DNA of 64,000 nt from Prochilodus magdalenae (taxonomy: Eukaryota > Chordata > Actinopteri > Characiformes > Prochilodontidae). The notes below the pieces were generated by a model. That model ran no database searches. It saw only the letters and a list, made by a program, of their open reading frames with translations, and had not been told where the DNA came from. The translations under genes were made by a program, and so were the position numbers. Below are positions 11,339 through 26,600 of the stretch, piece by piece. The stretch is taken from contig JAMWET010003062.1 of NCBI GenBank assembly GCA_024036415.1, positions 124,001 through 188,000 on the forward strand, read 5' to 3'. The first letter of the stretch is position 1. Each line of letters starts with the position of its first letter.

Positions 11339-14300
11339 TTACTTGGAGGAAGTGGCAGGCACGCTAATTGACACGGAGCGCCGAACGTTTGTCACTTGGC
11401 GTTGCTGGGCCAAGAAGGACTGACCAGGTGGTACCAAGGAATTAGACCGACCACCCAAACGCGATTCCATTGCCATCTTCTGGAAATTCAGGCTCTGTGC
11501 AAAATAAAGAGACAGAGAAAAGACAGTAGCATGTTTATTAGCACAGAACAAAAGAGTGACAAAATGTCTTCAGAACTTATAGTGTTTAGAACTTTTCAGT
11601 CAAAATAAGTCATTAAAATCAACCTGAAATCAAAACAGACCTTCCCACCTGGTTAGTTGTGTCTATGTAAACGAACTTGGTTAGTTTGAATATGTAATCT
11701 TTGATAGAAGTGTTGTGATCTTTGCCTGCTTCTAAAAGCCATCTGGCATTTGGTGGTGGCAGGCTTATACTTACAGATAAGATCTTAGCATGTTCTCCTG
11801 TCTCCTCCTCTAAACTGATCAATCATTGAGCAAAAATATCTGCCAGCAATACTGGTCATCACCTCCGCCCAATCCCCTTTACTTTCCTTAATTTAGTTTC
11901 TTTATTTTGGTGTTAGCGCTGGTTGTAAAATAATCAATTATGAGTTATCAAAGCTTGTTTATGCTAAAAATCCACTTCTATGTTAAAAGGAATGCAGTAG
12001 TTCAGATATCAGGCAGTATCTGTGCAAGTTTTCTGCCAAATTGTGATCCTGATTTAGAAAACAAAAAAGACCATCCAATCAAATCCTAAAGAATGAAATC
12101 ATGTACACCATTATTTTCCACTCAAGTTTCAGACCCATTCTGGAGAAAAATCTGTTCTTGATCAAGTTCAAGTCATACAGTATTTCACAGAAGTAAGTAC
12201 ACCCCTTACATTTTCATTTTTGTAAAGTATATCTTTTCATGGGACAACATTGAAGATATGACACTTTAAATCAACACACAACCATTAATGTCTTAACCGC
12301 TGGCAATGAAAGTGAGTCTACCCCTAAGTGAAAATGGCCAAATTGTGCCCAGTTAGCCATTTTCCCTCCCTTGATAACTCGCTGTTTCACTTAGAGTGTA
12401 CTATACTTTCGTTGCCAGCAGTTTTAGATCATTAATGCCTTGTGTGTTGAGTTATATTTTTAATGATGGCACAACAGCAAATTTACACACTAAGTTATCC
12501 AAGCTGTACACTGACATACAACATTTACGAGAATCAGAGTGTCCATCTTCACTGTATAGGCCCGAATAAAAAACAAAAATTACATTAAAAGATATAATAA
12601 AATATGTACATGTGAGGGGTGTACTCACTTTTTTGGCTTGAAAAAACAGAAAACATATATAACAGACAATCATATAGAAGTAAAACAGCACAACTGAATA
12701 TAACATTAACAAAATACTACTCTTGCCATGCGCATAAGGACACATCAGTGGAAACTAATGGAATTAATGACAACTGAAAGTCAGTGTTAATGCTTAATCA
12801 AAGTATTCAAGCATTTATTGCTCCTCCTTACCTCTAATTAAAAAAAGTAACCATGCGGCCAACAGTCACCAACTACGAATAAATCATTTCCCATCATAAA
12901 TTCAAAACCAGCAGTTTTGGCCTGCTCACACAAACTCTCTAGTCAAAGACACACAATGAAATAACATGGACGGGAACACACGCAGGAAACAAAACGAAAC
13001 CACAACAGAATTATAAACTACTAAGGCAGTTATGTAGAGAGAATACAAGTGTGATGTAGATAATCTGATGTAGACCTCCAAAGAAGCAATTTTCTTTTCT
13101 CTCTCCAAGACTTGGGCTTTAAGAGACTGGATCTCAGCCGAGGCTGGATTCAGTTTTGGGTCCAGTGCACGGATCACCTGTTGAATGCACACACATACAT
13201 TTTTGTTCACAGGTATAAAGCATGTAAATGTACCCTCAAGGTTACACCAATAGTTATAAGGTTCAGCTGCATATATTAAATATTTAAAAGGTTTAAAAGG
13301 TGCTGCATTCACATTTGTACCTTTGCACAATCTAAAACAGCCTGGAGTTCAGACGGGCTGTATGGAATCAATGCAACTTAAAGGAACATAATTGCAACAA
13401 CATCCATGTTCCCTAACTAGGTACTGAATAAGTAACCTTAAGGGTACCACCCCAGCTTAGTGAATGTTTTCTCCTAGAATAAAATACTAGAGCTGCAGAA
13501 TATATTGTTCTTTTAGCATTAAAAATCAGCACTGATATCGACTTTTGGAAAACTGATTTTATATGCAAAATAAACCTTCCACCAGTCACTGAATGTTTTA
13601 TTGTGTGCTGTGTGCATCCTGACCAACTCGAAGGCATTCACATGACACCAAACATAAAATCATTTTGTAAAAAATGCAAGCCTGTAGTGTGCCGCACATC
13701 ACACCATGGGTTCAGCAATGTGCTTTCAATATGATGCCTTCGAAATTAGTATGAGCTTGGTACTACAGTTCTGAGAGGCTTCTGGTTAAATGGCTGGGCT
13801 AGGAGGCACTGTGGGCAACCCTACCCAAGGCCAACAGATGGTTAGGCAACTTGCTCAAGTTCTCTTTAGTTGTGTCCTGTTGGTCCAGGGGATTAAACTA
13901 GGGACCTTCCAGTCACAAGGTTGGTTCTCTAACCTCCAGGTCACGAGTGTCCACAAATCATTTCATGTACCATTTATATCAGTATCTGATAATTATCTAT
14001 GCAGAGTAATGTAGTAATGTAGAATATGTAGTGTAGTCTTCCATTTAGATGATGGATTAATAACCTGCTGGACAGGATGTGCTTTAGGTGTACACAAGAG
14101 TACAAGAAGAACACTATGTAATTACATTGCGCGCTTTCTCCAAATACATTTTGTATCGCTCCTCCATCGCTCGCATGTCATCATCCTTCTTCTTTAAAGC
14201 AGCCATCAGCTCGTCCACCTTCAGTGCTGGAAAAGCAAACGAATGATGAATGAAAAGTTCAAACTTTACTACTTTAGTAACCTTGGAACTGTTGTTTAGC

Positions 14301-14666
14301 TCAATAAAGATGGAATGATATACTTTAAAATGGGGTTAATTTTCTCAGTGCAGTGCACAATATTTAGACTAATGACATTTACATCCAACACATTAGTAGT
14401 GATAATCTGGAGATAATCTGGATTATCCAGTTTGTCAGAAATTTACAGAACTGATGTTCAAGCTGTGTTTTAGGCTGCTTGGATTACAAATAAGCCTTTT
14501 CACAGGTCATGTGGTCTTAACTAAGGACCATGATGGTATTAGAAGTATGTTATATCAAAAGGTCAAGGTTGGGTCAGGCTCACAGTTTTGAGAGGCATCT
14601 GGCTGTAGGTCCTCTAGGAGCTCCTTCTTCTTCATGATCTCATCTTGTGCTGCATTCAGCTGCACC
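11339..14666 (-). CDS. hook1: HOOK1 part 3: exons 18-20 and final exon
   Basis: Exons: 14666-14584, 14226-14126, 13177-13076 and final 11494-11339. They encode the end of the coiled coil ([14 protein letters not shown], then [12 protein letters not shown]) and the C-terminal tail that binds FTS/AKTIP and cargo. Between exon 20 and the last exon, vertebrate HOOK proteins have a short exon ending in the conserved VSAWYN motif. I read all 1.58 kb of this intron and found no match. Both flanking exons are in phase 0, so the frame stays open without it. The same intron contains a foldback MITE (about 12190-12634). Intron 19 holds a SINE-like stretch. Confidence 0.85.
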
Positions 14667-17600
14667 CTGAGTGAAAAAGAAAGAGTGAAAGAAAACACGT
14701 TAGTCCCGTTAATAGATTTTTATCGTATAACAACATGAATTTAAAACCCAGTATGAATGTATTAACAATTAAACAAACAGCATAATAGAATTTACTTACT
14801 ATTTACTTACTATTTATTATAGAAATACGTCAAATGCAGGAGGGAACATCAAACTTAATTATTTATGTCAATTCACACATCTGCCACATTGTTCTTCTTC
14901 TGCATGGACTGACACCAAAAACCTGCCTGACAACAGGGATGCATATTATATAATATATGAAGACAACATTGAATAGTACACAAAATCAAATGAAAATGTC
15001 AAACTTACATATGAGCATCTAGCTTCCTCTTCAGGTGAGACTAAAAAAAAAGCAACAAGGACCATGTGACTATTTGAAGGCATGGTCAAACAAGACATAA
15101 TATTTAATTTTTTTGTGTTAGAGATCCCACAAACTTATTTGGGTTGTGGACGATGGCTTTGTGCTGTTGCAAGAAACAGCATATGGGTCATGCTAACGCA
15201 GGCACTGCTGTGTGTTTTTACAGCGTACTCACATCCTCAGGTTTGGTTCCTTGGGTCTGCAGGGCTTTCTGTAGGTCTTCAACCTGCTGCTGCAGTTCAC
15301 TAATCCTCTCCCTGTTCAACCTGTTTAGAAGAGAACAGCCCCATACAGAGTATAAACCACAATCACAGTCAGTTACATTACCGGTTAGGTGAAAAAGGAT
15401 TTGTAAAGAACTGTGAGGACAATATAGTAGCTGTGTCTTTTAATAGTTGTGTCTGTGTGTGTGATGTGAACATGAACTAAGTTTAACATATAATAGTTTT
15501 CTTTTTTCTTTTTTATGCATTCTTCTTTTATGCATGTGTAAATTTCCCAAACCCTGGAAACCACCTTCTAACATGGAGGTTTCGGTTAGAACGTGTTAAA
15601 ATTTAAGATTCTACAATATAAGAGTTACTACAGTGTCTGTCCTTGTTAATATGTGAGCCAATCAACTGGGCTATGAAGTAGGTTAACATTTCTGAAGTAT
15701 TTCTATATGCTTTATATGCATAATTTGGCGTCTCCACTGTTCCATATTCAATATTATGCAGGTCTTCTGTGCTCCTGTGTCTGAGCGGTAATGCAGTACC
15801 TGTTCTCAGTGTCCAGCTCACTGCGTGCACGCCGTGCATCCTCCAAATGAACCTGGAGCTCAACAATGCGCTCGTTCTCAGAATCCTCCTGCTGCACGCG
15901 CAACATTTTATTCTCATGCTGCAAACGGATAAACTTCTCCCTTTACGAGTTTATGGAAAACACATACTCATTATCAATCCTTTTAGATCATACTCATTAT
16001 CAGTCCCTTTAGATCTAACAATTCTTTAACTCCTCCCAACTTTCAGAGAAATGTAATGCTAAAAGCTTCCTTTCCTTTCAAAGCAACTTACTTAATTAGT
16101 TCCATTCTATGTGAAATTTATTTTATATTTTATTTGTTTAGACATATTATAATACAGCTACTGTAATGCTAGGAAAGCAGTAAAAATAATCTAATGCAAT
16201 AATTCAATCTAAATTCTATAAAGAAATCCCATTCAAAGCAAACATGCACGCACAATACCTGTACTCAATAGGCAGCAACTCAGCTGCCAAATTGTCATGT
16301 GTTGGACTTCCAGTTTTATACATTCCTATAGATTGAAAACAAACATACAGGCATTTTCATTTGGAGAATATTCTAATTCTGAATAAGTGAAAAGATTTTA
16401 CATTTCAACATTTACATTTCCGTATGACCCATCCACAGTGTTAATCTTCAAGAACTACGCTGTTCTCAGTACTGCTCAAAGGGATGCTCTGATTTATGGA
16501 ATTAGATTAACTTTCACATTAACTGTGTTTAAGGAACATTTGTATGGACACAAACGTTTGGTCAATTTTTTTTTTACCTGCTTGTAAAAGCTGGTCTTGC
16601 TGAGCTTGTGTACATCGCAGCTCCTCGTTGGTCTCTTTCAGAGAGTCTCGCTCAATGATGATTCTCTGGTAGATTTGGCACAAATATGCATGCATTTACA
16701 ATCAATTTAAACAGACTTCATGAGTTTAGATTAAGAAGTATGTGAATATAGAATTTTTGGGTACGTTTACATGTGTGTATGTACCTCTTTCTCCTTTAAC
16801 AGGGCTTCATGTTTTTCATCAAATTTCTTCATCTCGAAGGCCAGATTATCAGCTCTGCGTGTCTCCTCCGACAACTTCCTATGAAGCTCCTGGACCTGAG
16901 GTAAAACAAAGTAATTAAATACATACATGTTGTCTCCATCTGCATCCATCTGTATATGCACATAACATGTTTACATGTTAACCCGACTCCTGCTCTTCCA
17001 ACATTTTTCCTGACATTAGTATATTATTAGGGAGATCCTAGCCCCTGTTCTTCCAGTAAGACTTGACATGCTGGGATGTTGCTACTACGATTTAATTTCA
17101 CTCATCTGCAATAACTTTAATGAGATCAGGTACTGATTTTGGACCATTAGGTTTGGTTTACATCTACTTCAGATTCATCCCTGTTGTAAATGACAATGCT
17201 TCAGTCAGGGGAGCACATTCCACAGCTCCAAATTTCAATTCTGTGGAGCTTTGCAGCCCTGGAAAAGATGTTTGACATTGTGCATAGTGATTTTGGACTT
17301 CAAAATGTCAGAATCCAGTGCACATATCATGGGCCTTAATTCAGAACTTTGTTTACACAGTTAGAAAGAGTTTAAATGAAATATAGTACATGTTCATGAT
17401 TGGATGACAAAAAAGATGTATAGATGACATACGTTTAAGAACTGAGATATTCAAAAAGATTAACTGGTTACTTGCCCACACCTAGTAAGTGACTAATGAG
17501 CTAACTGAACACAGCAGCTCTGTTCAGCTTTTGACATTCAGTTGAAGGTAATGGATTCCAAAAAAGAAATGAAAACATACAGCATTTGTATGGGAAGTCT

Positions 17601-20600
17601 ATCTGCGCCATAATACCTGTCTTTTATAAGTCTCGAGCTGGGTGCGTGCTGCATTGGCTTTGCGGAGCTCCTCCTCGAGACTGACTGTGTTGTGCATGTA
17701 GGTCATGTTCTTCTCCTCCAGCACCTTCACCTGCCGCCTAAGGTCACTCAGGTCTTCTAGTTTCTTCCTGTATGTCTCCACAGAGGCCTCCAACTTCACT
17801 GCTCGATCAGAGCAGCTCCTAAATATGTGAGAGTACTTTAAATAAAGCAGACAGATTCTCTACAGCACCTTGAAGGCTATAATCATTACAGTCTTGCCTG
17901 GCCTCCATTTTGAGTTGTTAAGCACTAAGTATTTCACTACCTGTCAGCGGGGGAACTGCAGGTTAACTATTAAATGTAGTAAATGATTTTACTTAAACAT
18001 TTGGAGCTTTAAGCCAGAAAGAGCAACACTAGAACACACCAAAACTGCCATCATCAACAGTGAAAGTGTCTCTCATGTTCACACCTTAGAATGTCCAGCT
18101 CATCCTTCAGCGAGCGTGATTCCTCTGCCAGGCTTGTAAGCTCATCATTTCGATGCTGAACCTCCACCAGTTGTTTCTCCAGCTCCTCACAGTGGATACG
18201 GTAATCATCTTTAGCTGCCTCCAGTCTGACAGTCACACAGCCAACACACAGAACACACTGAAAAATTCTAACTTGGTAATATTTAAAGTATTTTGGTGAA
18301 TCACCAGCTCTAAACAGGCATTTCACTTATTCTTTATTCAACATTCTAATAATACACTTCATAGCTGAAGGTTGATAAGTGAAGTAAATAATAATGGCAC
18401 CATAAAAACAGATCATATTTCCGTTGTAAATAACCTTATACCTACTTAACAGTAACTTTACAATAGGAAACATAAGGCATAAGGTCACATCTTTCGGAAC
18501 CTTGGTCCAGACCTTGATTGGTTTTCAAAAAGGTTCTGGCATGACAGGGAATATTCAGTGAATAATTTTGTTCTTTATTATGCCTACAAATGCTGAGATA
18601 AATCTCACTGTGAGATGATCAGGCCTGCAGAACAGAGAGCTCTATAATGCAGGACTACCTGAAGTTCTCCTCCTGGAGCTGTTCCATCTGCAGCTGGAGC
18701 TGGCTGTGTTTCTTCCCTGACGGGGTGCTGGGATCATCAAACGTGTCCAACTGACTGGCTCGATCTGTCAGAACATCGTTCTCCGCTAGGAGGCTGTTAC
18801 GTTCCTCCTGCAGCACTGCTACCTGTTCATCATAACAGGTTAAAATGCGGAGCTTCAGTCTCATTTTTAATGTTATATTTGTTTGTTAGGTGAAAGTGCT
18901 GGTACTGAACGTCTTTTCTGTTTAGAGAGACGTAGCGGGTGGGTATTATTTTATTTTACAAAAATTGTATTCACTGAATGTTAATATTGTGGGGATGGTG
19001 GAGTAACCACACATTAGGCTTATACTGTACAATTTAAATGCTGAACTAGTCCACTAAAATGAGGACATTCCATATAAACTGCTTCACCGATTCTCTAAAA
19101 CGAGACGTTCAAAGACAGACAGACAGTTATTACAGCCAAGTACATGTTCTTAGTTAAAATACAGTCAAGAAAAAAAGAATTAACTTTTTATGGAAACTGA
19201 GAATTATAATTAATCATTAAAAACCTTTACTGGACATTGTACAGCTTTCCCAACATCCATTTCCAGAACAGTACAACAAACAACATTAAAAGTGGATGAG
19301 TATAAGCAGGTGTTAACTGTTGAGTGAGCCATATACCTTTAATACCATTGTTTAGCTGCATTGCCAGAGAAAAGCTCAGGTTGTCTGAGTATTCCCCCAG
19401 TATACGCTGCCAGTGTTAGGTTGGTTAATGCGAGGCTTTAGTAAGGCTGTGGTTAGGCTCTGCAGCCATGCAACCATTTGGACTTACCTTAGTCACCAAG
19501 GAAACGTTAATACTCAATCTGTCGAAAATCAGTGTCAGCAGTGGATCAGTACACAACAACACAGAGATGAGACTGTAGAAATACTATATTACAGCTTGAC
19601 TCCTATTAGCCTTAACACGGACTCACTGAAGTAACTCCCCAAATAAACTGGTAAAGACATATAGTGCTTCATTTACTCTTAGTCATAAAAGAAGGACTTG
19701 ACAAATCAGTAAGGACTGATAGAGTCAGTATCCAGTATATACAGTAAAAGCAAGCAGTCTGGCAAAAATCTGCACCAGGAGATGCCCAAAAGCACACATT
19801 TGCATTTGAACACAATAATGTGCCTCCACCTGAGCATCAGAAAGGAACAACCATCATCAGCACTCACTGTCACTACAGTAAAACTTCCTCATCCATAAAA
19901 GAAAAGAAATTAGAAAATCACCGGCCTTGTTGTTTAAAGTGCTGGTAGGTGAGGTAAAGATCTTTGCCAGAGAGGATCATGCAACACTAATTTCTGTCAG
20001 AAAATCCACTCAGATTATTGGAATTCTTCGGGTAAAAACGCAGGTACTAAAAGTAGGTTTAGTTCACTGATGTTGATCCAGCTACAACAAATAACATAAC
20101 CAGCCAAAACTAACCTTAGCTGAACATATTACTAGCTGTCTACCTTCATTTACAGTCTTGATGCTCACTGACATACATCTGCCATGCTCTATTGCCATGG
20201 ATTTTCCTAAACGTACATCTAGTTCCATCATGAGCGTATTTGTGTGCAGCAATTTCAATATCACCATGTCTTACCTGGATGTCCAGCTCCTGGCAGCGTT
20301 GAGCCAACTCGTCTTTCTCCGCCATCACCTCAGCCAAGTCCTCCAGAGCTTTCTTCAGCTATGACCACATACATGCAACATATTAAATAATTCTTAGCGA
20401 TCAATATCAATCAGCAATAAAGCTAAACAGAGTCCAAAAACTTAATGCTAATGCAGGCCAAACATTCATTTGTGTATCCTGGCGCAACAAGGTTCACACT
20501 CTGCCTCTGGGGAAGTTGGCCTCACCGCAAATTAACAGTTTAACAGTTGTTATGCATATTTGCATACCAGTGAGTTCTTTTGCCAAGACTGAATTCATGT

Positions 20601-23600
20601 AGTAGTAAATCCTTTTGGTGGTCATCTTTAGCTACAACACCTCCACATGAAAGCACTACCACCTGCACAATGCCAAGGGTGGACAAACTCCATATGAATA
20701 CTCTACATTTTAAAATAATGTTGAAGGTTTCTACAAACCTTTGGCCAATCATGTACTCAGATTAACTGCTGCTAATAATGTTTGAGAATATGTCTACCAT
20801 TGGCCATTTCTGAATGGTCAACAACAACAAGCTGTTTTAACACTAACAATCTGGCCAAGATAAAACTGAAAGTAAGTTATGCTAAGGGAGAACCTTTAAC
20901 CTGGCTGAGACAAAAACATGGACATCCACATGGAGACCTGCCTTTTTGAGTTCTTTGAGTTTAGTTTTGCCTTTTTCCTCTATATACATTATATTGCGAA
21001 AAGGATTAGCCTGTCTGCATTCACAAGCATATGGACTTGAATGACATCCCATTCTTAATCCATAGGGTTACTATGATGTTGATCGTCCCTTTAAAGCTAA
21101 AACAGCTTCAATTCTTCTGAGACGGCTTTCCACAAGGTTTAATTCCAGAAGTACATTTGTGAGGTCAGACACTGATGTTGGACAAGGAGGCCTGGCTTAG
21201 TCTCTGCTCTAATACATCCCAAAGGTGTTCCATCAGGGTTGAGGTCAGTCAGTCAACTTCTCACACACCAAACTCATCCAGGTCTTTATAGACCTTGCTT
21301 TGCGCACAGGTGCACAGTCATGATAAAACAAGAAGGGGCCCATCTCCAAACTGTTCCCACAAAATTGGGAGCATGAAATTGTCCAAAATCTCTTGGTATG
21401 CTGAAGCATTAGGAGATCCTTTCACTGGAACTAAGAAGCCGACCCCTACTCCTGAAAAACAACCTCACACCATAATCCCCCTCAACCAAACTTGGCACAA
21501 AGCAGTCAGACAAGTACCGTTCTACTGGCAATCACTAAACCCAGACTCATCCATTGGATTGCCAGGTGGAGACGCGTGATCACTCCAGAGAACACGTCTT
21601 CACTGCTCTAGAGCCCAGTGGCATTGAAGTTTACACCACTGCATTTAATGCTTAGTATTGCGTTTGGTGATGTAAGGCTTGGATGCAGCTGCTTGGCCAT
21701 GGAAACCCATTCCATGAAGCTCTCTACGCACTGTTCTCAAGCTAATCTGAAGGCCATGTGAAGTTTGGAGGTCTGTAGCAGAAAGTTGGTGACCTCTGTG
21801 CACTATGCACCACAACATCTGCTGACCCTGCTCTCTCATTATACATGGCCTAAAAGTTCAACAAGTTGCTCTCAGTCCCAGTCATTGTTATAATACCACA
21901 GACTGTTGACTTGGGAATATTTAGTAGTGAGAAAATTTCACAACTTGACTTCTTGCAAAGGTGGCATCCTGCCACAGTACCAGCTGGAATTTTTTCACTA
22001 ATGTGTGTAGAAGCAGTCTGCATGCCCAGGTACTTGGTGTTATACACCGGTGACCATGGAAGTGAATGGAACACCTGAATTCAATGATCTGGATGGGTAA
22101 GTGAATATTTTTGCCAGTATAGGTTATTCATCAGGTAGTATTGAACATGCTGCATCTTTCTACATTTCTGTAACTCCCCTATTTAAAATATATCTATGGT
22201 GCACCTTATCCTATTATTAACTCTGCTGGAACATGAAACCATGTCACAATATAATCTGTGGTAAACATATAGACAGTTCTACATGACAGTATTTCAATAT
22301 TGGAGCCATCATGTCTCAGTTGTCTGTCCCTACAGTTGTAATACATAATAGTTTTATCAGATTTGCCTTCAGATAGAGGTGTGGAGGCCACAACCAAACC
22401 ATCGAACACAAGTATAGGATGCTTCACGATATAATCACTTCTACTAGATGTGTAAATTGTAACTTCAATCTCTTACCTGTTGTTCTACATCTCCCAGGGG
22501 CTCTGTCCCAAAACGGGCCATGGACTCTTTACTCATCAGCTGTGCCACACAGTAAGACACAAAATGCAATCACTACTTATAAATCTACTTACCAGCAACA
22601 AAAACTGCATTATTTTTAGGAATCCTTGAAGAAATACAGACTAACCTCTTGGATGGCTGTCATCACTACATGCTGCACGGACTCTTCCAGAGTCATTATT
22701 ATCTGGATATACTCTGGAGAAATAACAATGGAGTTACTAATAAACACTAGCATTTATCCATACGTCATGCATATAACACTCTAGAGAGTCTTGTAGCTTT
22801 CCCACTTAAGGTGGCAAAGAACCACCTACTAGATCCAGAAAAGGAAAATCGTCTGCTATATGGCATAGCGTACAGAAGGTAAACGTATAGAGTCATGGCA
22901 TACACAATCCCATAGGAAACACAGACATATACGATGGGTGGAGTGTGACCGAGACTACTGAAACAACAAAACTACACATCAGACCAGGGCAAAACAGTAT
23001 ATGGAAGTATGTATACTGGAAAGTGCATATAGCCAATCACAACACAGCTGGCAGAATCCTGGCAGTGTGGCCCTTTTAACACACTAAAAAGCTGAGTCCT
23101 GGTGGATTTTGGATAGATACATTTTAAGTGCATTGACCAGCGCAGGTACCTTGTTTCCTCTCACATTTGACTGCACAGCCCAATATAAGCTGCAGGAGGC
23201 GCCCCAACTCCACAGGATCAGCATGTTCAGCCACCCGCACCAGGTCAGGCAGAGGGAAACCCGAGATCTGCTGATTCAGAACCTGAAAGAAAGAGAGAAA
23301 GAGAGAGAGAGGAATTGTGAATAACACAATGGACTGAATTGTATTGACACTGCCTAGGAGAGTGAGGAAGACAGAGAGAGATGGAGGGTGTGTCTGGTAA
23401 AAGCTTGTGTTGTATCAGCAAATCAGAAAAACATGAACATCACACAGCATCAGTGAAAGGAGAGGAATGAAATACTGTTGAATTGTAATGCATATATTAA
23501 TCATATTAGAGAGGGCTTAAAACGTGTTATGATAAGCACACCCAATTCACCTAATCTTACCTCATTATAGTAATCAACAATTAACTGCAGGATCTTTTTC

Positions 23601-26600
23601 AGGTTGTTCACCTGCACAAAAACAAAATAAAACGTTAAAACATGCAGGAAATATGCAGTTACAGGATAACAATTGCAGAAAAGTTAAGAAGTAACAGAAA
23701 ACTAACAGAAATAGACACAATCTATGCAGAGAATGAAATATAATAATAAACCTGATTAGAATTCATGACATCCCATCTGAAGTAAATGTTTAAATCGTTA
23801 TTGAATAACAACACAGCTCTAAACAGAATGAAGATTTTTTTTCTTGGAATGTTTAAATAAAGTCTGTTGTTGTCAGTTGAGGATCTGGGTGTTATTTGTT
23901 TGTTGATGTTCATCGATCTAAAATTCCCACATCCTCAGAAAGCAGATCAGAATGCTGTTATGACTATGCTTTCATTTAATAATAAATATGGATGTATGTT
24001 TTTGGTTTACATTCGGCCTTGGGTGGTAAACATGTTTAAAGGAAATTGCCTTTCAAAAGCTGCAATACGAAAATCACACAAGACTATAATAACATGATGA
24101 ATGAAATGTTTAGGCTTCATGTTATCTAATGCTATATTTTTAATTATTGATTTATATCTTGTGTAATGAACGACGATGGATGTACAAAGAAATACAAACA
24201 AATTATATATTTTTTGGATCCCTAAAAAAACTTTATCTGGTATTGGTCTTTACCCTGACTTGATATGTCCAGGTCTCTTGAATCAAACTTGCCTCCATCA
24301 TAGTACCATTACGCATACATGAGCTATTTTGGCTAACATAAAATACTGAAAACTGTCTAATATGATTCAGTTAGCTCTCTGTTAAATGATCAAATGTGAC
24401 TCAGTGCTTTTTGGGTTTTTTTAAAAAGGGCCTTACAAAAAATCAGTCATTGGTTAATTTAGCTGTAAAGGAATCAGAATGGGCCATTACAATACAAATA
24501 ATCGGTACATCACTACTACATACACATGTACAGAAAAAAGAGGTTTACCTTGAGTCTCATGTTATCTCCTACATCTTCTTTGATACGTGTGAGCCAGTTC
24601 TCCTTAAACCAGGATGGATCTCTACGAGGAAAAATTCAGTTTAGAGCAGATTTACATGCATTCATTGAAAGAAGCACAATTCCATATTAGAACATTATGC
24701 AGACTTCAGATAAAATTACATCACACAGATCTCATCCCATTCTGCTGTACCATCACAGCCGATCATTGGCAATATTTGCCTGACTTTACAACTTCTCATA
24801 GGGCAAATAATATTAGTTTCATTACATCCCCATGCTGTTTAATTCAATGACATTGCAGTGTAATAAAATGTAATATAGCATGAAGAGAGATATTTTCTTC
24901 TGTGGAACAACAAGAATGAGGTGACTTAAGGTTCCTGCTCAGGTAATCCAACTCTACAGACTACCCACAACCCACTGGCTGTAATGAAATATTCAGGCTG
25001 AGATGGGCTGAGATATAAATGAATAATTCTGGGGAGGGATGGTCAGATGTGGTCAGCACAGAGAGACGATGATGGCCAAATAGAAAAATAAACAACAAAA
25101 AATGATGAATAAAACACAAGACGCACTCACATCTGGTGCAGAGCCTGGGCCATAGCCGCACCTGTGGTCAGATCGTCCACTGTCTTACATGGTGCTGCAG
25201 TGTTAAAGGTCTGCAGCTGAGGGCAAACACACAAGAAAACACACAGATGATATTAAAGAAAGGAAGAGTTGGAAAGGAGTCGCATTGTAGGGCTCCAGGA
25301 CGTGGGATGGCCTTATCGACATATTGTGTGCCATACCGGTCGTGCGATTACTACCATGGCATGCTGTTGATTACATACTGCAGAAGATGGCACGGATCAC
25401 CAGCAACACAGAAAAGGAGAACCGACGAATTGTCAAACATGTGCACAGTGACCCAACAGCAATGATTGAAGACATTCTATCAGCAGTCATGCCCTCCATG
25501 AGTCATCCTGTTAGTACCAGCACTAATGGCTGCTAGACACAGGACTACATGCACCCAGACTGTTAAAACAACTTCCCTTAACGTCACAAAAGGCTGGAAC
25601 GGTGTCATGCCAGACTGTCATGGAGTGGCTCAGAATGGCAGCGGGTCATCTTGTGATGAGTTCTGCTTTTGTCTTGGTGGGGACGACCAACAAACCTGTA
25701 TGTGGAGGCACTTGCTTCTGAAGGAACCTCCAACCCTTTCCTACAGCTAGAAAATCATGCAGTTATCACTGGTTGTAGCTGAATGCCATCAAAAGTTCAC
25801 CTAGGTAACTAGGTAAAGGGCAGCACGGCCAGAACCGCAAGACAAAATGCCACATGTGCATCTAATACCACAGACAGAAACACCACCGCCTTAGATCTTA
25901 TTCAACAGTCAGTGTAGTATAATTCTAAGGAGACCAGGTAAATGTTTATAACCGGGTTAAATGTTCACAGTTTAAGGGTTTATATTGTCCAGCATGAAGC
26001 AACAGCAACATTCCAGTTGATTTAACATGAACGTGTGTCTAAAACCGTTACACATAGTCTACAGTTCTGCCTGAAGGTTTGTAAACCCTTTATCATTTTG
26101 TGAATTTTTATAAAGGTAACACAAAATATGATCAGACCCTTCATTCAACTCAAGATGACAATAACAAGACAACGAGAACCAAACAATATATAGCTTTTCA
26201 TTTACAGAACAAAGTCATCTAACAGTTAATTTATTTGTTGGCAAAAACAAGTGAACCTTAGCTTTCAGTTGCTCCTCCTCCACAACTGAATATTTCCTAT
26301 AACTGGAGATCAGCACTGCACATTGACTTGGAGGGCCATTGTTCCATTTCCTTATTACTGAACTGCTTCAACTGTGTTTTGCTGTGGGGCTTTCATGCAT
26401 GAATGCCACATTATAGGTTCTGCACTAACACATCTATTGGACAGAGGTCTGGACTTTGACTGAGCCCTTTCGGAATGCTAACTGGTCATTGTCTTTCTGC
26501 AGGACTCAGACCCAAATCATGATCCTGCAAACACCGTGTTTCAGAGTACGGATGATATTCTTATGCAGGAATGCAGTGTTCGGTTGACAAGGCTCATTTA

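Noticed and set aside
11775..11814. Mini-exon candidate with a perfect GTAAGT donor in the last HOOK1 intron
   Set aside because: Its 40-bp length breaks the phase, the acceptor lacks a pyrimidine tract, and the peptide does not match the missing conserved exon.
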